From Acinetobacter sp. C32I (lineage in GTDB: Bacteria > Pseudomonadota > Gammaproteobacteria > Pseudomonadales > Moraxellaceae), in contig NZ_CP098480.1 of the NCBI RefSeq assembly GCF_023702715.1, forward strand, positions 1-64,000: DNA of 64,000 nt. Reading direction: 5' to 3'. Positions within the stretch are counted from its first letter, which is position 1. Each line of letters opens with the position of its first letter. Positions 7,869-16,101 of the stretch are shown here, in pieces. A program made the position numbers and the translations under genes. A model generated the notes under the pieces. It was not told the origin of the DNA. It searched no databases and saw only the letters and a program-made list of their open reading frames with translations.

Positions 7869-8423
7869 TCAGGTTTCCTCTTGAGTCTCAGCATTTGGGT
7901 GTGCCAGTTGCTGAATTTCTTGTGCATGTTGATCTTGTGCAGTGCCTAAAATTGAAAGGCGCTGGATAATCGCTTCAACTTTAGATTTTGCCAGTTCATT
8001 TTTCTGCAACAGGCGATCACGATCTTGTTGTAAATCTTGAATCTCTTGCTGACTATGACGTTGCTGTGCTTGTAGTTTTTCTTTATTCACACGTAAATCA
8101 TTACGCTCTGCCAAAATTTCTTGGAAGCGATTTTTCAAATCAGTGGTACTTTTCTCTAAACGGCTATAGCGTTCAGCTAAAGTTGTTGCATCTTGATTCA
8201 GTTGTTTAAATTGATCTTGTAACTGAGTCAGCTGTTCAGTTAAGTTATCAACTTCTTCCTGCTTTTGCGTGATGATGCTATTTTTCTGCACAACTTGTGC
8301 ATGGTGGTCAGTTTCAGCTAATTGCTTAGCTTCGGTGAGCGAAGTGTTTTCTCGCTCCAAGTGATGTAAGCGTGTTTTTAAAACACCAATATGCGCTTGT
8401 AGACGCTGTAATTGTTCTAACAT
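7869..8423 (-). CDS. ZapB-like coiled-coil protein (TIGR02449-type), extended
   Basis: Starting at the ATG at 8423 (a TTG at 8447 is also in frame) gives 184 residues, almost all predicted coiled coil with regular leucine heptads (LEQLQRLQAHIGVLKTRLHH and onward), with no membrane segment. Pseudomonas has a ~70-residue TIGR02449 protein in exactly this place, upstream of zapA, thought to be ZapB-like. This one is about 2.5 times longer. Divergent from ygfB with only about 65 bp between starts. A role in Z-ring organisation together with ZapA is inferred from the operon and the coiled coil, not from a catalytic motif. No strong Shine-Dalgarno is visible, so the start is uncertain. Confidence 0.75.
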   Translation of the reverse strand: MLEQLQRLQAHIGVLKTRLHHLERENTSLTEAKQLAETDHHAQVVQKNSIITQKQEEVDNLTEQLTQLQDQFKQLNQDATTLAERYSRLEKSTTDLKNRFQEILAERNDLRVNKEKLQAQQRHSQQEIQDLQQDRDRLLQKNELAKSKVEAIIQRLSILGTAQDQHAQEIQQLAHPNAETQEET

Positions 8424-8489
8424 AACGAAGGTCGCACAGAGTTGCAATCAAAGGTAATATATACAGCAGTATAGAGATTGGATAAACGA

Positions 8490-9122
8490 ATGCAAGACGA
8501 TATTTCAGGTTGGACGGAATGGAATGCCCATTTTGATGGGATTGAAGAAATTTCAAGTCCAAGTGAGTTACACGGTTTACTAACAGGTATAGTTTGTGTG
8601 ACACAAGCACCAACCGCAGATGAATGGTCACAAATCTTAAACACCTTGAATGTGCCTGCTCTACAGCCAGAGGCACTGGAGAGTTTAACCGATGAGGCAG
8701 AAGACGTTTCTCATGCTTTGTCAGATGATGAATTAGATTATTTACCGATGCTACCCGATGACAGTCATTTACTTGCAGACCGTGTGCAAGCTTTGGCAGA
8801 TTGGTGTGCTGGCGTCGTTCTCGGTTTTGGTTTGGCTTCTGGTCATATTCGTGGTGAGGAACAAGAGCTGATTGAGCATTTACAAGATGTTGCAGCGGTT
8901 GAGTTTGAAGACTCGGATAATGATGAAGAGGGCGAAGAAAGCTATCAAGAACTGTATGAGTTCGTACGTCTGATTCCTGTCAGCTTATCAATTGGTCGTA
9001 AGAAGATTCCAGTCGCTGAAAGTTCTTTATTACAAAACTTTCATGCGAAAAGCAGAAACTCTGATACCCCTGTTGATCCGCAAACTGTGGTAGAAATGTT
9101 TACCCCACATCGTCCGAGTTAA
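8490..9122 (+). CDS. ygfB: YgfB/YecA (UPF0149) family protein
   Basis: 210 residues from the ATG at 8490 (a TTG at 8478 is less likely because the only purine run would be too close). The acidic helical UPF0149 fold is recognisable from SPSELHGLLTGIVC near the N-terminus and ALADWCAGVVLGFGLA in the middle, followed by a very acidic loop (EDSDNDEEGEE). In Pseudomonas aeruginosa YgfB has been linked to regulation of ampDh3 and beta-lactam resistance; a direct role here is unknown. It heads the run ygfB-pepP and then ubiH, as in Pseudomonas. Confidence 0.88.
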   Translation: MQDDISGWTEWNAHFDGIEEISSPSELHGLLTGIVCVTQAPTADEWSQILNTLNVPALQPEALESLTDEAEDVSHALSDDELDYLPMLPDDSHLLADRVQALADWCAGVVLGFGLASGHIRGEEQELIEHLQDVAAVEFEDSDNDEEGEESYQELYEFVRLIPVSLSIGRKKIPVAESSLLQNFHAKSRNSDTPVDPQTVVEMFTPHRPS

Positions 9123-9190
9123 CTCGGGCGATGCCTTAAACTTTATAATTCAAGAAACTTACAATTATTCATCTTCATCAGAAGGGCAAT

Positions 9191-10510
9191 ATGAAATTAA
9201 GTCAAACCGATTTTAAACAACGCCGTGATCTTCTTGCGAACAAGATAGGCAGCAATAGCATAGCAATTATTGCCACCCGAGCAGAAATGTATCGGAATCG
9301 GGATGCGGATTATAAATATCGTGCAGACAGTAGTTTTTATTATCTGACTGGATTTACAGAACCAGAAGCCATTGCCGTGATCGAGACCTTTGACGAAGGT
9401 GAGGAATATAGCTATAGCTTGTTCTGTCGTGAACGTAATCGTGAAATGGAAATCTGGAATGGTTATCGTGCTGGAATTGACGGTGCGATTGAAATCTATG
9501 ATGCAGATGAGGCTTATGCAATTGATCTGCTCGATGAAGAAATTATCGACAAATTATTAAATAAACAACGTCTTTACTATCGTATTGGTCAAAATGCAGG
9601 GTTTGATGCACGTGTAAGCCAATGGATTCAAAAGGCAGATGCACAGCAGCGCCGTGGTGGTGCTGCACCAGCAGAAGTGGTTCAGCTTGATCGTATTGTC
9701 GATGAGATGCGCTTGAAGAAATCGGCACAAGAAATCGAGTTGATGCAGATCGCAGCTAATATCAGTGCTGAAGCGCATACCCGTGCCATGCAAACGGTTA
9801 AACCTGAGATGATGGAGTATGCGCTGGAAGCGGAACTCAATTATATCTTTGGTCAAAATGGTTGCGTACCGTCGTATAACAGTATTGTTGGTGGCGGTGA
9901 AAATGCCTGTATCCTGCACTATGTTGAAAATAACAAGCCATTGAACGATGGTGACTTGGTCCTGATTGATGCGGCGTGTGAATACGAATTCTACGCATCA
10001 GATATTACCCGCACTTTCCCTGTGAATGGCAAGTTTAGCCCTGAACAAAAGGCTTTATATAACATTGTTCTTGAGGCACAGCTTGCTGCGATTGATGCAA
10101 CCCGTATTGGCAATCACTATAAGTATCCACATGAAGTGGCTGTCAAGATTTTAACTCAAGGTCTGGTTGATCTTGGCTTGCTTAGCGGTAATGTGGATGA
10201 ATTGGTCGAAAGTGAAGCATTCCGTCAATTCTTTATGCATGGTACAGGGCATTGGCTTGGTATGGATGTACATGATGTGGGTGCGTACAAGGCCGACGAA
10301 GACTGGCGTGTTTATGAAGCAGGCATGGTGGTCACTGTTGAACCCGGTTTATATGTTGCACCTGATGATGAAACCGTCGATGCAAAATGGCGGGGTATCG
10401 GCATTCGTATCGAAGACGATATTGTCGTGACGGAAAATGGGCCATTGGTTCTAACCCAAAATGTGGTTAAAACTGTTGAAGAGATTGAATGTTTGATGGC
10501 GAACCGTTAA
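9191..10510 (+). CDS. pepP: Xaa-Pro aminopeptidase PepP
   Basis: 439 residues, the usual length for bacterial aminopeptidase P. The N-terminal creatinase-like domain (YYLTGFTEPEAIAVIE) is followed by a pita-bread metallopeptidase domain with all metal ligands visible: the two Asp in LIDAACEYEFYASDITRTF, the His in HGTGHWLGMDVHDVG, the Glu in VTVEPGLYV, and the Glu in GIRIEDDIVVT. It removes N-terminal residues before proline using two Mn ions in the cytosol. ATG start with AGAAGGGC upstream. It follows ygfB by 68 bp in the conserved order. Confidence 0.95.
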   Translation: MKLSQTDFKQRRDLLANKIGSNSIAIIATRAEMYRNRDADYKYRADSSFYYLTGFTEPEAIAVIETFDEGEEYSYSLFCRERNREMEIWNGYRAGIDGAIEIYDADEAYAIDLLDEEIIDKLLNKQRLYYRIGQNAGFDARVSQWIQKADAQQRRGGAAPAEVVQLDRIVDEMRLKKSAQEIELMQIAANISAEAHTRAMQTVKPEMMEYALEAELNYIFGQNGCVPSYNSIVGGGENACILHYVENNKPLNDGDLVLIDAACEYEFYASDITRTFPVNGKFSPEQKALYNIVLEAQLAAIDATRIGNHYKYPHEVAVKILTQGLVDLGLLSGNVDELVESEAFRQFFMHGTGHWLGMDVHDVGAYKADEDWRVYEAGMVVTVEPGLYVAPDDETVDAKWRGIGIRIEDDIVVTENGPLVLTQNVVKTVEEIECLMANR

Positions 10511-10613
10511 TCAGTCTATTGGCAGAACAGAAGCTTTATTTTTTATGAATGCCTCTTTGTATAAAGAGGCAAACAAAAAATTATAATAATATTCAGAAAA
10601 ATAAGGTGCTTGT

Positions 10614-10919
10614 ATGAAAATATCGAACTGTATTTATCGAATAGTCACTGACATTTATTTGATTTTATTGATTTATGTATATTTAAAGATTCATCTTTAT
10701 TACTTTTATTTGAATCAGTGGGAGTGGTATGAAGATCGAGATATTCTTTCCCTGCTGTTTATTTCTTTAATATTTTTTGTCAGTGTAACGGCATTATTTG
10801 TCTATACTGTTTTTTATAAAGTTGTTAAATATCGATCTGTTGAGTGGACTTTGTACTGTATTTATTTTTGCTTGATGAGTTCAGTTTTTATCGCCTACCT
10901 TCCAAGAAAATATATTTAA
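10614..10919 (+). CDS. Small membrane protein of unknown function
   Basis: 101 residues, ATG start with AAGGTG upstream. Three hydrophobic segments at about residues 8-30, 45-68 and 78-95, rich in Tyr, Phe, Ile and Leu, with a short charged loop (EWYEDRD) between the first two. It is more AT-rich than pepP and ubiH and sits between two genes that are adjacent in the Pseudomonas-type order, so it may be a lineage-specific insertion. I do not recognise the family. Confidence 0.6.
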   Translation: MKISNCIYRIVTDIYLILLIYVYLKIHLYYFYLNQWEWYEDRDILSLLFISLIFFVSVTALFVYTVFYKVVKYRSVEWTLYCIYFCLMSSVFIAYLPRKYI

Positions 10920-11138
10920 TTTGGCTATTTCTATTTTCTTGCTTGGTAAAAGGCAGACTAAGCTGAAAAGATTGATTGAGATAGATAGCCGTGTTTCTTT
11001 CTTATCGATACTCAAAACAACTTTTGAATATATTTTAAAAACATAGACCAAACAAAGTACAAATTCCCTTCCTGATTTGAGTTAGAGTAAGATAGTCCCG
11101 AAACATCAAGTCATGAAAAACTGATAAGGAATCATATT

Positions 11139-12350
11139 ATGCAGCAACAAGTCATCATTGTCGGTGGAGGTATGGTTGGACTCAGCCTTGCTTTAATGTT
11201 GGCAAAATCTAATATCGCAGTAAAGTTATTAGAAGCTGTGAAATATCCAAATTTCGATGACGAAAATGTTGCGGCTTATCATTCCAGCTTTGATGCGCGG
11301 AACACTGCATTGTCACGCCGTAGCGTACAGATTTACCAAAAGTTAGGTTTGTGGGAAGCCTTACAGCAACATGCCACCCCAATTTTGCAAGTGCATATTA
11401 CCGAACAGGGCAGTTTTGGTAAGGCGCGTTTAGTCGCAGAACAAGAAAAAGTAGAAAGCTTTGGACAAGTGATTGAGAACGCATGGTTGGGTCGTGTATT
11501 ACTGACCCAAGTACGTCAACAGCCATTAATTGAGTTGATTGATGGTGTGCAAGTGACTTCACTGACCCAAGATGCAGATCAAGTCCAGATTGAAGCGATG
11601 CGCAATGGTGAATATATCCATTCCTTAAAATCCAAGTTGGTGATTGCAGCAGATGGCCGTGATTCATTTTGCCGACAAGCCATTGGCGTCGGGGTGGATG
11701 AGCATGATTATGACCAAGTTGCAATTGTGACCACCGTACAGACTTCTAAGCCACATCAGCAGGTTGGTTTTGAACGCTTTAGTGCACTTGGGCCATTGGC
11801 ATTGTTACCATTACCGGGTGAATACCGCCGTTCAGTGGTGTGGCCTGTGAAAAAAGGTACTGAAGGCGAGTGGTTGGGTGAAGAAAATGATCAACATTTC
11901 CTTGATGCCTTACAGGAAACCTATGGTGATCGTGCTGGAAAATTTGAGAAAACAGGTAAGCGCTTTAGCTATCCATTGGCTCAGGTGTTGGCACATAAGC
12001 AAGCAGTAGGGCGTGTGGTGTTAATGGGCAATGCAGCGCATACCATTCACCCAGTGGCAGGGCAAGGTTTTAACCTGTGTTTGCGTGATGCAGATGTGTT
12101 GGTTCGTTTCTTGATGGAGCAACTGTCGAAGTCAGATGATATTGGTGCGCCTGAAAATTTACTGGCCTATGAACAATCACGTTTGAAAGACCAGCAACGG
12201 GTGATTAAGTTCTGTGATTCAGTGGTGCGTGGTTTCAGTAATCAAAATCCAATCCTCAAATTATTACGCAATACGGGTCTGATTGCTTTTGATGTGATTC
12301 CGGGGGTTAAGCCTTTGGTTGCTAACTATGCAATGGGGCTAAAAGCATGA
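11139..12350 (+). CDS. ubiH: UbiH-type FAD monooxygenase of ubiquinone synthesis
   Basis: 403 residues. The FAD-binding motif GGGMVGLSLALMLAKS is at the N-terminus, the DG motif in VIAADGRDSFCRQ is mid-protein, and the second FAD motif GNAAHTIHPVAGQGFNLCLRD is near residue 290. FERFSALGPLALLPL matches UbiH of E. coli. It hydroxylates the ring of the ubiquinone precursor (2-octaprenyl-6-methoxyphenol hydroxylase in E. coli; the ring position of the Acinetobacter enzyme is not provable from sequence). Overlaps the next hydroxylase gene by 4 bp (ATGA), so they are translated together. Confidence 0.88.
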   Translation: MQQQVIIVGGGMVGLSLALMLAKSNIAVKLLEAVKYPNFDDENVAAYHSSFDARNTALSRRSVQIYQKLGLWEALQQHATPILQVHITEQGSFGKARLVAEQEKVESFGQVIENAWLGRVLLTQVRQQPLIELIDGVQVTSLTQDADQVQIEAMRNGEYIHSLKSKLVIAADGRDSFCRQAIGVGVDEHDYDQVAIVTTVQTSKPHQQVGFERFSALGPLALLPLPGEYRRSVVWPVKKGTEGEWLGEENDQHFLDALQETYGDRAGKFEKTGKRFSYPLAQVLAHKQAVGRVVLMGNAAHTIHPVAGQGFNLCLRDADVLVRFLMEQLSKSDDIGAPENLLAYEQSRLKDQQRVIKFCDSVVRGFSNQNPILKLLRNTGLIAFDVIPGVKPLVANYAMGLKA

Positions 12351-13579
12351 GTGAAATGTTAGATGTCGTCATTGTCGGTGGTGGTTTAGTTGGTGGTCTA
12401 ACCGCCTTATTGTTGGCCCAAGGTGGGGTACAAGCTACCGTGCTGGATGCTGCGCCTGTACTTGATCAGGACAAAACTTTGGCTGTGATGAATCCGCGGG
12501 TATTGGCACTCAGTCAGGCTACCATTCACTTACTCAAAACAGTCGATGTTTGGGATGATTTAGCACGCCAAATGCCCTATTCAGGCATGCAAGTCTGGAA
12601 TAAAAATGGCTATGGTGAAATTAATTTTGGCCATGCGTCGGAACAGCAACCTCTATCAGATCAGGCTTTAGGTTCAATGGTCGAACCTAGTGTTTTGAAT
12701 GTTGCGATTCAACAAAAAATGCTGCAACAGCTCAAAGACTATCGCACCCAAGTCAAAGTCATTCGGATTGAACAAATTCCACAAGGTTGGTCCATTCAAT
12801 TGGCGGATGGCACAACACTAAAAACCAAGTTGCTCATTGGTGCAGATGGTGCGAATTCTTTTGTGCGTGAGCAGGCGTATATTGATTTAGATGTACTGGA
12901 TTATAAACAGGCCGCGATCAGCTGTGCGATTAAAACCACGCAGCCGAATCAATATGTGGCACGACAGATTTTCCTGCCGACAGGCCCCTTGGCCTATTTG
13001 CCGATGGCAAGTTTAGACACTCAAGAAAATGGTTATTGGCAGTCGATTGTCTGGACTTTACCAGATGATTATGCCGATGAATATTCGGCACTCAGCGATC
13101 AAGACTTTATGCGATTACTGACCCAAGAAAGCCTGCAAATGCTGGGAGAAGTCGTAGAGGTCCGTTCCAGAGCGCAGTTCCCACTAAAAGCACGCGCAGC
13201 ACAGCGCTATATCAAATCCGGTTTGGCATTGATCGGTGATGCTGCACATGTGATTCATCCTTTAGCGGGGCAAGGTGTAAATATTGGTTGTCTAGATGCA
13301 GCGGTACTTTGCGATGTGCTATTACACGATTTAAACCGTGGGGTATGGGCCAACGAGCAAACCTTATTACGTTATGAACACCTTCGTAAAGGCCAGAATG
13401 ATGCAATGATGCATAGTATGTCTGCAATTGGCTGGTTGGAAAGTTCGGAATTATTTCCCTTTGTTTGGGCCCGAAATTTTGGACTAAAACAGGTTGAACA
13501 ATTTGAGTGGTTTAAAGATCGCTTTATGAAGCAAGCCAATGGTTTGGGTGCTTTACAGCAGACACGCTATGTTTGCTAA
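12347..13579 (+). CDS. UbiI/UbiF/VisC-family ubiquinone hydroxylase
   Basis: 410 residues, paralogous to the gene just upstream. GGGLVGGLTALLLAQGG at the N-terminus binds the ADP part of FAD; LIGADGANSFVRE and GDAAHVIHPLAGQGVNIGCLD complete the flavin site. It belongs to the UbiH/UbiI/UbiF hydroxylase group, but choosing among UbiI, UbiF or a broader-specificity enzyme needs a phylogeny. It starts in the ATGA overlap with ubiH, a coupled pair in the conserved order seen in Pseudomonas (ubiH-visC). It probably hydroxylates another ring carbon of the same quinone intermediate. Confidence 0.86.
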   Translation: MSEMLDVVIVGGGLVGGLTALLLAQGGVQATVLDAAPVLDQDKTLAVMNPRVLALSQATIHLLKTVDVWDDLARQMPYSGMQVWNKNGYGEINFGHASEQQPLSDQALGSMVEPSVLNVAIQQKMLQQLKDYRTQVKVIRIEQIPQGWSIQLADGTTLKTKLLIGADGANSFVREQAYIDLDVLDYKQAAISCAIKTTQPNQYVARQIFLPTGPLAYLPMASLDTQENGYWQSIVWTLPDDYADEYSALSDQDFMRLLTQESLQMLGEVVEVRSRAQFPLKARAAQRYIKSGLALIGDAAHVIHPLAGQGVNIGCLDAAVLCDVLLHDLNRGVWANEQTLLRYEHLRKGQNDAMMHSMSAIGWLESSELFPFVWARNFGLKQVEQFEWFKDRFMKQANGLGALQQTRYVC

Positions 13580-13752
13580 AAAATAGTAGATATTTTTTAA
13601 ACAATCATTTATAAATCAGAGTGAATTTGGTCATAAAAAGTACGTTTTAATCAATATTGTGCTTTGCTAAATCTGAAGAGCTTGCTAAATTTCACCTAGT
13701 TCTGATGGCCAAATAGCGATGATGAGAGTTGAGTCATTGTGGGGAGATGAAG

Positions 13753-14001
13753 ATGACGGAAATGAATGATTACGACGAAAACACAGAAGATTCTGCTGTA
13801 GACGACGAAGAGGCGAAAGCGGCAGAAAGTGGTGCAGAGAGTGAAGAATCGAGCGCCAATGACGCTGATCTTGCTGAAGCGGAAACTTTAACCGTGACTG
13901 CGAAGCAGAAACAACGCCAAGCTTTAGAAGATGAAGTGGCTGCGTTTCTTGCACGTGGTGGGCGCATTACTGAAGTTCCGCCAGGTGAGCATCAAGATTA
14001 A
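13753..14001 (+). CDS. SutA-like RNA polymerase-binding protein
   Basis: 82 residues from the ATG at 13753, chosen because GGGGAG lies 6 bp upstream; ATG 13747 and TTG 13729 are in frame but badly spaced. The first ~45 residues are a disordered, very acidic stretch rich in Glu, Asp, Ala and Ser. The C-terminal segment AKQKQRQALEDEVAAFLARG followed by GRITEVPP matches the conserved part of Pseudomonas SutA (AKQKERDALARAMEEFLSRG in that protein, from memory). SutA binds the beta subunit of RNA polymerase and raises transcription of housekeeping genes in slow growth. Orthology is inferred from this segment and architecture. Confidence 0.72.
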   Translation: MTEMNDYDENTEDSAVDDEEAKAAESGAESEESSANDADLAEAETLTVTAKQKQRQALEDEVAAFLARGGRITEVPPGEHQD

Positions 14002-14014
14002 GTCTGAATTGACA

Positions 14015-14047
14015 TAAAAAAGCATCACGGTTGTGGTGCTTTTTTAT
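14015..14047. terminator. Bidirectional terminator between the SutA-like gene and cadR
   Basis: AAAAAAGCATCAC / GTGGTGCTTTTTT hairpin with a 4-nt loop. It serves two convergent genes, and the cadR stop codon lies inside the stem. Confidence 0.85.
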
Positions 14048-14474
14048 GTTGGTGTGATTCATGCTCACACTCAAGTGGTTGGTGTAACTCTTTTAAAATG
14101 CCACACTGTTCAATAGTACGATGTTGTGAACATTGTTGTTTTAAATGGCTGAGATCTTGTTTGAGATGTTCCAGATTTTTAATTTTCTGTGAAACCTCGG
14201 CAAGATATTGATCAATCAGATGATCGACCTCCATGCAGGTTTGATTCGGATCTTCGGCTAGACCCTTAAGCTTTTGAATATCTTGTATGGTGATGCCCAG
14301 TTCTCTGCAGTGCTTTAAAAATAATAGTTCTGAAAGCATTTGTTCCGAATAAAGACGGTAATTTCCCGCCGTTCGTTGAGCTTTGTCCAGCAACCCAATT
14401 TTTTCGTAATAGCGAATCGTATCTACAGATACACCTGACTTTTTTGCCAATTGCCCAATGCTAAAACTGATCAT
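14025..14474 (-). CDS. cadR: MerR-family heavy-metal regulator (CadR/PbrR type)
   Basis: 149 residues. Winged-helix MerR domain at residues 4-70 (IGQLAKKSGVSVDTIRYYEK), then a dimerisation helix. Cys80 (NQTC), Cys115 and Cys124 have the same spacing as the Cys triad of the CadR/PbrR group that binds Cd(II) or Pb(II). A short His-rich tail (HESHQHKK) may add metal ligands. It is divergent from a cation transporter gene across a typical MerR operator, which lies directly before its start, so it should repress and activate the transporter promoter and may regulate itself. Cd versus Pb versus Zn is not decidable from sequence. Confidence 0.85.
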   Translation of the reverse strand: MISFSIGQLAKKSGVSVDTIRYYEKIGLLDKAQRTAGNYRLYSEQMLSELLFLKHCRELGITIQDIQKLKGLAEDPNQTCMEVDHLIDQYLAEVSQKIKNLEHLKQDLSHLKQQCSQHRTIEQCGILKELHQPLECEHESHQHKKAPQP

Positions 14475-14476
14475 GC

Positions 14477-14507
14477 TTGACTCTGGAGTTACTCTAGGGT
14501 TTTAAAT
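14477..14507 (+). promoter_or_regulatory. MerR-type promoter/operator of the cation transporter
   Basis: -35 TTGACT (14477-14482) and -10 TTAAAT (14502-14507) are separated by 19 bp, longer than normal as in MerR-controlled promoters. A nearly perfect 21-bp dyad at 14480-14500 (ACTCTGGAGTTACTCTAGGGT) fills the spacer, where a MerR protein binds and untwists the DNA. Confidence 0.85.
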
Positions 14508-14535
14508 CACTATAAAAGATTCAGTGAGAAAAGTC

Positions 14536-15177
14536 ATGGCAGGATGTGGATGTAACACAACGTGTTCGCCAACACAAAAAATTAGTCCAAAGTTTAGAAA
14601 GGCTTTGTGGATTGCTTTGATCCTCAATGCATTGATGTTCTTTGTCGAAATTATCGGAGGATCACATGCACGTTCTGTGTCGCTCTGGGCGGATGCCTTG
14701 GACTTTGCGGGGGATGCTGCAAACTATGCCATCTCTTTGGCTGTATTGTCCATGACCCTGTATTGGCGAGCGACCGCAGCCTTAGTCAAAGGAATCACCA
14801 TGGCGGCATTTGGTGTTTTTGTGATTGTTAAAGTATTTTGGTCATGGTGGCTAGGTGTAACACCTGAACCAATGCTTATGGGGGCGATTGGTGTACTGGC
14901 ATTGGCTGTCAATGTTATCTCAGCGTTGATGCTCTATGCATTCCGGGATGGTGATGCCAATATGCGTTCGGTCTGGTTATGCAGCCGGAATGATGCAATT
15001 GCTAATATCGCCATTATCATCGCAGCGATCGGTGTATTTGGAACAGGAACTATGTTCCCCGATCTATTCGTTGCTTTTGTTATTGCGTATTTAGGTGTTT
15101 CTTCTGGTTTGGCTGTGATTAAGCAGGCGAGAGCAGAAAGAAAAATTGATCAAGCAAATCTCATGACCAAGGCTTAA
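14536..15177 (+). CDS. Small cation-diffusion-facilitator-like transporter
   Basis: 213 residues from ATG 14536 (GTG 14524 is also in frame). Cys-rich N-terminus (MAGCGCNTTC), then six predicted membrane helices resembling the CDF/CzcD fold; no cytoplasmic C-terminal domain, so shorter than usual (~300). In helix 2 the usual H-x3-D metal site reads DALDFAGD, so Asp replaces His, and helix 5 has SRNDAIANI, so the site differs from Zn-type CDFs. It is driven by a CadR-type promoter and likely exports a divalent metal (Cd, Zn or Pb) from the cytoplasm in exchange for protons. Substrate is inference. Confidence 0.8.
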   Translation: MAGCGCNTTCSPTQKISPKFRKALWIALILNALMFFVEIIGGSHARSVSLWADALDFAGDAANYAISLAVLSMTLYWRATAALVKGITMAAFGVFVIVKVFWSWWLGVTPEPMLMGAIGVLALAVNVISALMLYAFRDGDANMRSVWLCSRNDAIANIAIIIAAIGVFGTGTMFPDLFVAFVIAYLGVSSGLAVIKQARAERKIDQANLMTKA

Positions 15178-15206
15178 AGCAGCGTATGGTTATTTCATAT
15201 TAAATG

Positions 15207-15246
15207 ATAAGGGGGCGATTTTTGTAATCTCCCCCTTATGTTTTAT
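15207..15246. terminator. Bidirectional terminator between transporter and rsmI
   Basis: ATAAGGGGG ... CCCCCTTAT stem (15207-15239) extended by GATT/AATC with one mismatch, followed by T-rich tails. It lies between two convergent genes. Confidence 0.8.
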
Positions 15247-16085
15247 TGATCTTGTTGGGTGAGTTCTAAAGCCCGCTGATAAGCGATTTTCTTTTTAATT
15301 CCGGTCAAATCAGCAGCCAATTGTGATGCTGCTTTTACCGATAAATCCTGTAATAGGCGTTTTAACAACGCATCCAGTTTATCTTGTTCCATGTCTTTTT
15401 CGGTAGAAGCACCACCAACCACCACCACGATCTCACCTTTTTCTTGGTTGTGATCATTTTCAATCAATGTGACCAATTCTTTTAAGGTCATTTTCTTGAT
15501 GGTCTCAAAGGTCTTGGTAATTTCACGGGCAAAACCGACAGGGCGGTCTTCACCAAAAACCTGCACCATATCTTGAATACAGGCCAAAATACGATGCGGT
15601 GCTTCATAGAAAATCAGGGTTTGAGTTTCATCTTTCAGTTTTTCAAGCTGGCTGATACGTTGCGATGCTTTAGAGGGTAAAAAGCCTTCAAAACTAAAAC
15701 GGTCACTCGGTAAACCCACTGCACTTAAGGCTGCAATTGCTGCACAAGCACCCGGTACTGGAATCACACGAATACCACGTTCCTGTGCTGCACGAACCAA
15801 TTTAAAACCCGGGTCACTAATCAGAGGCGTACCGGCATCACTAATGAGGGCAACACTCTCACCATTTAGCATTTTTTGGAGAAGTTGATCAATTTTGTTA
15901 CTTTCGTTGTGATCATGACACGCTGTGAGTGGAGTTGAGATATTATAGTGCTTGAATAATTGAGCAGATTGACGAGTGTCTTCTGCGGCAACCACTGATA
16001 CGGATTTTAAAATATCAATTGCACGAAAGGTCATGTCATCTAAGTGCCCAATCGGGGTTGCTACAACAAATAATTGAGCACTCAT
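15243..16085 (-). CDS. rsmI: 16S rRNA cytidine-1402 2'-O-methyltransferase RsmI
   Basis: 280 residues, normal length. The SAM-binding tetrapyrrole-methylase fold starts with FVVATPIGHLDDMTFRA; AAEDTR and LISDAGTPLISDPG are family signatures. RsmI methylates the 2'-OH of C1402 in the decoding centre of 16S rRNA, together with RsmH on the base. It is divergent from lpoA with only 16 bp between the start codons, the same head-to-head pair as in E. coli (yraL/yraM). Its AGGGAG ribosome-binding site overlaps that of lpoA on the other strand. Confidence 0.94.
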   Translation of the reverse strand: MSAQLFVVATPIGHLDDMTFRAIDILKSVSVVAAEDTRQSAQLFKHYNISTPLTACHDHNESNKIDQLLQKMLNGESVALISDAGTPLISDPGFKLVRAAQERGIRVIPVPGACAAIAALSAVGLPSDRFSFEGFLPSKASQRISQLEKLKDETQTLIFYEAPHRILACIQDMVQVFGEDRPVGFAREITKTFETIKKMTLKELVTLIENDHNQEKGEIVVVVGGASTEKDMEQDKLDALLKRLLQDLSVKAASQLAADLTGIKKKIAYQRALELTQQDQ

Positions 16086-16101
16086 AAAAGGTAACTCCCT
16101 A

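Noticed and set aside
10551..10570. GCCTCTTT-GTAT-AAAGAGGC hairpin after pepP as a terminator
   Set aside because: No run of T follows on either strand; could be an RNA-stability hairpin but not an intrinsic terminator.
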